From positions 33,910-97,909 of the forward strand of contig CANQOG010000001.1 of assembly GCA_947625415.1 (NCBI GenBank): DNA of 64,000 bases. The letters run 5' to 3'. The notes below the pieces were generated by a model that did not search any database, was not told the origin of the DNA, and worked only from the letters and a program-made list of their open reading frames with translations. The translations under genes were made by a program, and so were the position numbers. This document shows, piece after piece, positions 58,169-64,000 of the stretch; the first letter of the stretch is position 1; every line of letters begins with the position of its first letter. This stretch comes from an uncultured Clostridia bacterium (GTDB lineage: Bacteria; Bacillota; Clostridia; TANB77; CAG-508).

Positions 58169-59986
58169 CTATTTCAAATTTGGTAAAACTTCTAACAATA
58201 TTTGTCTAGCAACAGGACCACAAGTTGGACCACCTTGATGTTCTTGATTTTCCGTTAAATTAAATAACATTACTAAACAAACAACTTTTGTATTTTCTAT
58301 TGGTGAAATTGCTACAAATGAAGCTGTATATCCATCTATTTCTTTTCTAGACTCAATAGGCTCAGAAGTTCCACTTTTTCCTCCAATTTCATACCCTTCA
58401 ATTTTAGCAGTTTGTCCTGTTCCTTCTTCAACTACTGAATGCATCATATCTTTAACTTTATTAGCAGTTTCTTCTGATATAACTTTTCTAACTTTTTTTG
58501 TTTCAACTGTTGTAATACTACCATTATCAGTATTTTCAATTTTACCAACTATTTTTGGCTCAATTAAATTTCCACCATTTGCAATTGTTGAAACAGCTGT
58601 AATCATCTGCAAAGGAGTAATAGAAAATCTTTGACCAAATGACATTGTAGCAAGTTCAACAGGTCCAATTTCTTCTAATTTAGTAAAACTACTTTTTGGA
58701 GTAGCTGCTATATCTGAACCAATACTATCAAAAAGTCCATACGCATCAAAATATTTATACATTGTTCTAGCAGTAATTATTTGCCCTAATTGCATAAATG
58801 CTGGATTGCAAGACATTTCAAGAGCTCCTCTTAATGATAAATAACCATGATCTTTTGGGCTCCAGCAATAAATATCTTTGTCACCAACATGATAAAAATG
58901 ACCACAATGAAACTGACCTTCTGTATCTGTTTCAACTAATCCTTCTTCTAACCCAATTGAAGATACAACTGTTTTAAATGTTGAACCAGGTTCATATAGA
59001 TATGAAACATTTTTATTTGCCCATAATTTAAATCTTGCATCACTTTTTTGTTCATCTGTTAGACTATCCCATTTATCTCCTAAACCAGTATATACCGGGT
59101 TTTGTGGATCATTTAAATCATAATCTGGATAATTCGCCATAGCTAAAATATCACCATCTTGTGGGTCCATTATAATTACTCCACCATATCCTGCTGAATT
59201 ATCTATAACAGCTTGTTTCAAATATTTTTCAGCAATTCCTTGAATTGCTGAATCTATTGTCAAATAAATATTACTTCCATTTTCAGGAGCAATATATTCT
59301 TCATCTTCATCAGAAATTGAATCTCCATGTACATCTAATGTAGCAGTAAGTACACCTGAAGTTCCAACTAAAGTATTATTCCATCTAGCCTCTAATCCTG
59401 TAAGACCTGTATTGTCTGTTCCACAAAATCCAATTAAAGTTGATGCTAAACTTCCATTTGGATAATATCTTTTAAAATCTTCATCTATATTAATTCCAGT
59501 AGTAATTTTATTATCCTTCATCCATTGTTTTAGCAAATTAACCTTATCTGATTCAACTTTTTTTGCAATTACAACTACTGAAGATTTGCTTTTTACTTTT
59601 TCTAAAGTGGAATTATATTCTAATCCAAAAATATCAGAAAAACCTTGAGCTAAAAGTTCTTTCTCAACTGCTTTTCCATTTTCGTATTTTACTTTGTCAG
59701 GATTTATTGAGATTGTATCAACAGAAACGCTTACAGCCAAAGCTTCACCATTAGCATCATAAATAGTTCCTCTATTTGAACTGATAATTTGACTTTTGGT
59801 TTGTTGAGCATAAGCAGATTTTTTATAAGTATTTCCTTTAACAAAAATTATATATGAAAGATTAGCAATAACAGCAACAAAACCTACAGTTATAATAATT
59901 CCTATCATTAACATCATAGCTACTGTTTCTTTTTTCTCTTTTTTTAATTTTTCTTTACTATTTTTTTTCTTTCCTATTGGTCTCAC
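58169..59986 (-). CDS. Class B penicillin-binding protein (FtsI/SpoVD type)
   Basis: Septal or spore peptidoglycan transpeptidase. Cytoplasmic basic tail, TM helix (about 25-48), dimerisation domain, and a transpeptidase domain with SxxK in PGSTFKT, SCN in MSCNPAF and KSG in GGKSGTSEP. 605 residues, without C-terminal PASTA domains. Upstream genes of the dcw cluster are not in the window, so I cannot tell division from sporulation type. Confidence 0.9.
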   Translation of the reverse strand: MRPIGKKKNSKEKLKKEKKETVAMMLMIGIIITVGFVAVIANLSYIIFVKGNTYKKSAYAQQTKSQIISSNRGTIYDANGEALAVSVSVDTISINPDKVKYENGKAVEKELLAQGFSDIFGLEYNSTLEKVKSKSSVVVIAKKVESDKVNLLKQWMKDNKITTGINIDEDFKRYYPNGSLASTLIGFCGTDNTGLTGLEARWNNTLVGTSGVLTATLDVHGDSISDEDEEYIAPENGSNIYLTIDSAIQGIAEKYLKQAVIDNSAGYGGVIIMDPQDGDILAMANYPDYDLNDPQNPVYTGLGDKWDSLTDEQKSDARFKLWANKNVSYLYEPGSTFKTVVSSIGLEEGLVETDTEGQFHCGHFYHVGDKDIYCWSPKDHGYLSLRGALEMSCNPAFMQLGQIITARTMYKYFDAYGLFDSIGSDIAATPKSSFTKLEEIGPVELATMSFGQRFSITPLQMITAVSTIANGGNLIEPKIVGKIENTDNGSITTVETKKVRKVISEETANKVKDMMHSVVEEGTGQTAKIEGYEIGGKSGTSEPIESRKEIDGYTASFVAISPIENTKVVCLVMLFNLTENQEHQGGPTCGPVARQILLEVLPNLK

Positions 59987-60079
59987 CTACCACTTTACAT
60001 ATTTGTTTTATTATATCACTATGATTTTTTTATATCAAGACAAAAAATAAATCTAATTTTAAGATTTTGAAAAACCATA

Positions 60080-60108
60080 TTGACATAATTTTTTCTATAT
60101 GTTATAAA
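60080..60108 (+). promoter_or_regulatory. Strong promoter of the three-gene unknown operon
   Basis: TTGACA (60080-60085), 17-bp spacer, TATAAA (60103-60108). Confidence 0.75.
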
Positions 60109-60144
60109 ATTTATAGGGATATTAGATACAAAGGAGAAACTATC

Positions 60145-60303
60145 ATGTTTGATGATTATGGACTTATAAAAATTGAAGGAAGAGATGTAAAAATCGATAA
60201 ATTATCTATTCAAGAATTAAAAAAATATTTAGATATTTGTAATGATAAAGAAAATGATATTATAAAAAAACAAAATGAATATTTATCACAATTAATAGGG
60301 TAA
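60145..60303 (+). CDS. Small acidic protein, first gene of an unknown operon
   Basis: 52 residues starting after AAGGAG. Helical, with no TM segment; the second half (KKYLDICNDKENDIIKKQNEYL) could form a coiled coil. Family not recognised. It ends 12 bp before the next start. Confidence 0.5.
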   Translation: MFDDYGLIKIEGRDVKIDKLSIQELKKYLDICNDKENDIIKKQNEYLSQLIG

Positions 60304-60315
60304 ATGGTGATTAAC

Positions 60316-60765
60316 ATGGCAGATAGAAAAAGAGTAATCAAAGGTGTAAAAGATTTTGGAAAAAAAGGCTTAAAATTTACAGGAAAATATGGTTTAAAAG
60401 CTTTAGCTGGAACTTTGGAACTAGGAGTTAGAGGTGGAACTAGAATATTAAATTCATTAGCAAATAGTAAACAATTTCACGTAATTGCATCTGGTGGAGG
60501 AATAATTGCTGCTTCTGTTCTCATTCCACCAGTTGCATTAGGAACAGGTGCATTTATTGCTTCAAAATATCTTGCTGATAAAGTTTTAGGAAATGATGCT
60601 ACCTTAATTGATGAAATAAAAAGTACTATACTATTAGGTTCTAAAGCTACAAATTTAGTTTGTACACAATTTATTAGCCCTTTTCTTACAAAAGCAAATA
60701 CTAAAGCAAAAGATTTAGGTAAAACTGCTCAAAGTGCAATAGATGATTTGGATATATTTAAATAA
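60316..60765 (+). CDS. Small protein with a hydrophobic glycine/alanine hairpin
   Basis: 149 residues: a basic amphipathic N-terminus (about 1-45), then two hydrophobic segments (FHVIASGGGIIAASVLIPP and VALGTGAFIASKYL, about 54-90), then a soluble helix. It may insert in membrane. Unrecognised family. The ATG at 60304 is an alternative start; GGTGA sits better for 60316. Confidence 0.5.
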   Translation: MADRKRVIKGVKDFGKKGLKFTGKYGLKALAGTLELGVRGGTRILNSLANSKQFHVIASGGGIIAASVLIPPVALGTGAFIASKYLADKVLGNDATLIDEIKSTILLGSKATNLVCTQFISPFLTKANTKAKDLGKTAQSAIDDLDIFK

Positions 60766-60775
60766 AGGAGACACT

Positions 60776-61543
60776 ATGGATAAAAATCAATTATTAATTG
60801 AATTGGAAAAAAATTTAAAAGAATTTAATTCTATAGAAGAAAAAAAGTCTATGATAACACTTGCTATTTATGAAAAACAAATAAATGAATTGAAAACTCA
60901 AAAAATTCAAGAAGTTCAAAATTATCTTTCAAATCAAGTAAATTTCTATGAACAAGATATTAAAGACTACAAAGAAAATATAAATCTAACAGTTAAGAAA
61001 TATACAGAAGAAATAGATAAATTAATAAAGTCTTATGATTATTTATATATAAAAATTTTCAAAAACAGGCAAGAAGCTGTTAATAATCAAACAATGATAA
61101 CTGGAAATGTTATTCAATTAGTTGAAAATAAACAAAATAAAAAAGATGCTGAATTGAAAAAAATAAACAATCAAATTATAGCTCTTCTTCAAAAAAAAGT
61201 TAATTACTCTGTAATTGTTGAAGAATGTAATGCTCGTTTAAATTGGTGTATTGAAAGCTTTGAAAAAGATATTCAAGAAGTTTTTGAAAATAAATTTTAC
61301 CAAATTGAATTATATAAAGGAAGCTTTTTTGAAAAATTAAGAAGAAAAATCTTAAATATATTTAGTGGTAAAAAGAAATTATTAGAAATATTAAATAACT
61401 ATAAAAAAGAAAATTTAAAACAAATTTCAGACAATAATGATATAAAAGTAATAAATATAATTTCAATTACTACTGGTATTTTAAAACAACTCCAAAATGT
61501 TGAAGAGCAAATTAATAGCCAATATAATGAGGCAATTAGTTAA
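60776..61543 (+). CDS. Coiled-coil protein, third gene of the unknown operon
   Basis: 255 residues, lysine/glutamate-rich, helical nearly throughout with coiled coils at about 5-90 and 110-150, and no TM helix. AAGGAG precedes the ATG at 60776. It follows the membrane-hairpin protein, suggesting a three-part complex (small acidic, membrane-active, coiled-coil). No function assigned. Confidence 0.5.
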   Translation: MDKNQLLIELEKNLKEFNSIEEKKSMITLAIYEKQINELKTQKIQEVQNYLSNQVNFYEQDIKDYKENINLTVKKYTEEIDKLIKSYDYLYIKIFKNRQEAVNNQTMITGNVIQLVENKQNKKDAELKKINNQIIALLQKKVNYSVIVEECNARLNWCIESFEKDIQEVFENKFYQIELYKGSFFEKLRRKILNIFSGKKKLLEILNNYKKENLKQISDNNDIKVINIISITTGILKQLQNVEEQINSQYNEAIS

Positions 61544-61557
61544 TTAAAATTTTGATA

Positions 61558-61586
61558 TTGACTTTTTTTACGAAAAGGTCTATAAT
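61558..61586 (+). promoter_or_regulatory. Promoter of the ferredoxin gene
   Basis: TTGACT (61558-61563), 17-bp spacer, TATAAT (61581-61586). Confidence 0.75.
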
Positions 61587-61621
61587 CTTTATAAATTATA
61601 GTGAAAGGAGTGTATTTTAAA

Positions 61622-61795
61622 ATGGCATATAAAATTGACCCTGAAAAATGTATTAGCTGTGGTGCTTGTGAAGGTGCTTGCCCTGTAACTTGTATTAAAC
61701 AAGGTGAACAATGCTATGTAATTGATAAAGAACAATGTATAGAATGTGGAACTTGCGAAGGTGTATGTCCAGTAGGAGCTCCAAAAGTTGATTAA
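61622..61795 (+). CDS. 2[4Fe-4S] ferredoxin
   Basis: Low-potential electron carrier of anaerobic metabolism. 57 residues with two clusters of the CISCGACEGACP and CIECGTCEGVCP type. The start at 61622 gives the classical clostridial length; AAGGAG lies upstream. Confidence 0.95.
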   Translation: MAYKIDPEKCISCGACEGACPVTCIKQGEQCYVIDKEQCIECGTCEGVCPVGAPKVD

Positions 61796-61814
61796 TTTTG
61801 AAAATAATAAAAAA

Positions 61815-61850
61815 TATAAGTTTTGATGTTTTATCAAAACTTATTTTTTT
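61815..61850. terminator. Bidirectional terminator after ferredoxin
   Basis: ATAAGTTTTGATG/ATCAAAACTTAT stem followed by TTTTTTTATTTT on plus, between converging genes. Confidence 0.85.
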
Positions 61851-63126
61851 ATTTTAACAATCTTTTAGAATTTTCTTTTACTTTTTTCTTAACTAATTCT
61901 TCATCTGAATATAAAAATTTTCTATTTTCCATTAAAACTTCACCATCAACAATAGTTGTTAATACATCACTTCCATTTGCTGAATATACTAGAGTTGTAG
62001 CAATATCATTTTCTGGAGTAAATCTTAATCCAGAAGTATCTATAATAATTATATCAGCCTTTTTTCCAATTTCTATCGTTCCTATTTCATCTTGCAAACC
62101 AAGTACTTCAGCGCCTTCTATTGTAGCCATTTTTAAAATATCATAAGCTTTTATTGCTTCAGGATTCATATTATTTATTTTTTGTAAAAACGCAGTAGTC
62201 TTCATTTCCTCAAACATATCTAAAGTTGAAGTACTTCCCGTTCCATCTGTTCCAATTCCAACCTTTATTCCATTGTTTCTTAAATTTACAACATCGCAAA
62301 TTCCAGATGCTAACTTGCAATTACTAATAGGATTATGAGATATTCCACCTTTTATAGATTTCAAAATTTCTATGTCACTTGGACTAAAATGAATCCCATG
62401 AGCTAAAATTACTGGTACATCAAAAACTCCTAAGTCTCTTAAATATTCTGTTGGAGTTTTACCATATTTTTCTTTAATCTCATTTTCCTCATCTATAGTT
62501 TCACTTAAATGAGTATGTATTCCTATATTTGCTTTTTTAGCTAAATCCACTACAAGCTTTATTGTATCTGGACTACAAGTATATGGTGCATGAAAAGATG
62601 CAAAAACTTTAATTTTGCTATTTTTATCATTATTAAATTTCTCAGAATATTCGATAGTCTCTTCAGGCTTACTACCAATAGAATTATCTGTTATACACCA
62701 AGAAACAACTGAACGAATTTTTGAATCTTCAATTGCTTTAACAATATTTTTCATTCCGAAATACATATCATTACAAGTTGTAGTCCCAGTTTGTAATAGC
62801 TCTAAACAGCTCTCATAAGAATTCCAATAAAAATCTTCATCTATAAATTTATCTTCAATAGGAAAAATCGCATTATTCAGCCAATCCATTAAACTCTTAT
62901 CATCTTTATAACCCCTAAATATACTCATTGCTAAATGATTATGAGTATTGACAAATCCGGGCATAACAATATTTTTATTACAGTCAATAATTTTATCTGC
63001 TGATTCATTAATTACTTGAGAAATTTCAGCAATTTTATTTCCATCAATTAAAATATCTCTTTCTTTAATTTCAGGAAACATCCCTACCATATCTAAAAGT
63101 CTAGCATTTTTCAATAATAACTTCAT
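61849..63126 (-). CDS. SsnA/MtaD-type amidohydrolase
   Basis: Zinc-dependent deaminase of the 5-methylthioadenosine/S-adenosylhomocysteine or guanine deaminase group. Metal ligands in FVNTHNHLAMS, GIHTHLSET, LAHGIHF and GIGTDGTGSTST. 425 residues. The exact substrate is not decidable by eye. 18 bp downstream of yaaT. Confidence 0.88.
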   Translation of the reverse strand: MKLLLKNARLLDMVGMFPEIKERDILIDGNKIAEISQVINESADKIIDCNKNIVMPGFVNTHNHLAMSIFRGYKDDKSLMDWLNNAIFPIEDKFIDEDFYWNSYESCLELLQTGTTTCNDMYFGMKNIVKAIEDSKIRSVVSWCITDNSIGSKPEETIEYSEKFNNDKNSKIKVFASFHAPYTCSPDTIKLVVDLAKKANIGIHTHLSETIDEENEIKEKYGKTPTEYLRDLGVFDVPVILAHGIHFSPSDIEILKSIKGGISHNPISNCKLASGICDVVNLRNNGIKVGIGTDGTGSTSTLDMFEEMKTTAFLQKINNMNPEAIKAYDILKMATIEGAEVLGLQDEIGTIEIGKKADIIIIDTSGLRFTPENDIATTLVYSANGSDVLTTIVDGEVLMENRKFLYSDEELVKKKVKENSKRLLK

Positions 63127-63143
63127 ATATTTTCCTCTTATTT

Positions 63144-64000
63144 TTAAATATCATCAGAATTTTTATTTTCCGTCATTTCTAGTTTTTCAAGCTCTTCTAA
63201 TTCCTTTAAATCATCTTCATTTTCAACATCTTGACTACTTACATCATCATCTGCAATAGCATCTTTAATTACTGTAACATCTTTTGCATCATATTTTTTG
63301 AAAAATGTATCATCATTTTCTTTAAATTTAACTCTAATTCTTTCTTTTAGTGTTTCAACAGAAACTACTTCACCTGTTCCATCTTCAGTTTTAACTATAG
63401 CTCCGATTTTTGGAAGCCTTTTAATTTTTTCCGTATAAACTTCTTCCTCATATTTCAAACAACACATTAACCTTCCACAGCATCCAGAAATCTTTGATGG
63501 ATTTAAAGATATATTTTGCTCCTTTGCCATTTTTATAGATACTGTATCAAAGTTTCCTAAAAATGTAGTACAACAAAGCTGTCTTCCACACATTCCGCAT
63601 CCACCTAGTCTTCTTACTTCATCTCTTACTCCAATTTGACGAAGCTCAATTCTAGTTTTAAAAATTGCAGCTAAATCCTTGACTAAATCTCTAAAATCAA
63701 TTCTTCCATCAGCTGTAAAGTAGAAAATAACTTTACTTCCATCAAATTTAAACTCAACATCTATAAGTTTCATTTTCAAATCATGTTCTTTTACTTTTTT
63801 CTCAAAAATTATTTTTGCTTCAGGTTCTTTAGCTTTATTTTCTTCATACATCTGTTTATCTTTATCAGTAACAATTCTAACAACCTTTCTTAAAGGGTCT
63901 TGAATTTGACCATCTTCTACATCTTTACATGCTATTGCAATTTCACCAAATTCTTCTCCCATAGCTGTATCTACAATAACGTTCATTCCCTTTTCTAGTT
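63144..64000 (-). CDS. yaaT: PSP1-domain protein YaaT, 5' end outside the window
   Basis: In Bacillus, YaaT acts in the Y-complex with YlbF and YmcA, influencing Spo0A phosphorylation and RNase Y. The PSP1 domain has EEFGEIAIA at the start and the cysteine-rich RRLGGCGMCGRQLCC and ISGCCGRLMCCLKYE motifs. The frame is still open at the window edge (LEKG precedes MNVIVDTA), so the true start is beyond 64000. The acidic C-terminal tail is variable. Confidence 0.9.
   Translation of the reverse strand, partial: LEKGMNVIVDTAMGEEFGEIAIACKDVEDGQIQDPLRKVVRIVTDKDKQMYEENKAKEPEAKIIFEKKVKEHDLKMKLIDVEFKFDGSKVIFYFTADGRIDFRDLVKDLAAIFKTRIELRQIGVRDEVRRLGGCGMCGRQLCCTTFLGNFDTVSIKMAKEQNISLNPSKISGCCGRLMCCLKYEEEVYTEKIKRLPKIGAIVKTEDGTGEVVSVETLKERIRVKFKENDDTFFKKYDAKDVTVIKDAIADDDVSSQDVENEDDLKELEELEKLEMTENKNSDDI

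Overview
This is a very AT-rich stretch of a low-GC Gram-positive chromosome. A Spo0A response regulator, a Spo0E-like peptide, ribosomal protein S21, class D sortases, a YaaT/PSP1 protein and an anaerobic ribonucleotide reductase (NrdDG) point to an anaerobic, probably spore-forming Clostridia-type organism, likely an uncultured gut lineage. The taxonomic call is inference. No tRNA, rRNA or CRISPR array was seen.

The main observation concerns the codon CGG. Thirteen loci look frameshifted when read conventionally: signal peptidase, acyl-CoA thioesterase, a D,D-carboxypeptidase-like protein, uracil-DNA glycosylase, DapF, two M16 peptidases, an acyltransferase, NrdD, a nucleotidyltransferase and three large surface-protein cassettes. 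At every break (32 sites) the frame being read arrives exactly at a CGG codon, and the intact protein resumes if the C is skipped and GGN is read as glycine. Applying 'each in-frame CGG is a +1 shift (CGGN = Gly)' rebuilds every one of these proteins with an integral length, including one gene with 12 sites and one with 6. In the other genes I found about 60 CGG trinucleotides, all out of phase, and no in-frame CGG read as arginine, while CGT, CGA and CGC are used normally. This suggests an organism that decodes CGGN as a four-base glycine codon, or shifts +1 efficiently at an unassigned CGG.

Layout. 0-5.7 kb (minus): sortase, spo0A, plsC, cmk, an ATPase, and a SipW-like signal peptidase with a camelysin/TasA-like substrate behind a long structured leader. 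6-14 kb: thioesterase, membrane protein, macrodomain hydrolase, amylomaltase, flavin reductase, peptidase, UDG, a DnaB-like ATPase and a phosphodiesterase. 14.5-20.9 kb: a plus-strand adenosine-deaminase-like fusion with a GHKL kinase, dapF, and an L,D-transpeptidase. 20.9-25.1 kb: an accessory island with two start-less surface-protein cassettes around a broken MNT/HEPN pair. 25-35 kb: SDR, MscS, NUDIX, Spo0E-like, lgt, an M16 pair, sortase D and ksgA. 35-44 kb: a giant thioester/DUF11 adhesin, a coiled-coil protein, CAP-domain, DacF and OafA-like proteins. 44-53 kb: rpsU, prs, nrdGD, ftsH, tilS, dnaB, rplI. 53.3-56.6 kb: a second surface locus with a third start-less cassette, an intact prepilin-like FGE-domain protein and an Xre repressor over overlapping operators. 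56.6-64 kb: amylase, a class B PBP, a three-gene unknown operon, ferredoxin, an amidohydrolase and yaaT.

The three cassettes share an identical 71-bp block that encodes the hydrophobic helix, followed by exactly 7 variable bases and an 11-bp conserved arm. They have no start codon and no promoter, so they look like silent surface-protein modules expressed after recombination with a locus outside this window.
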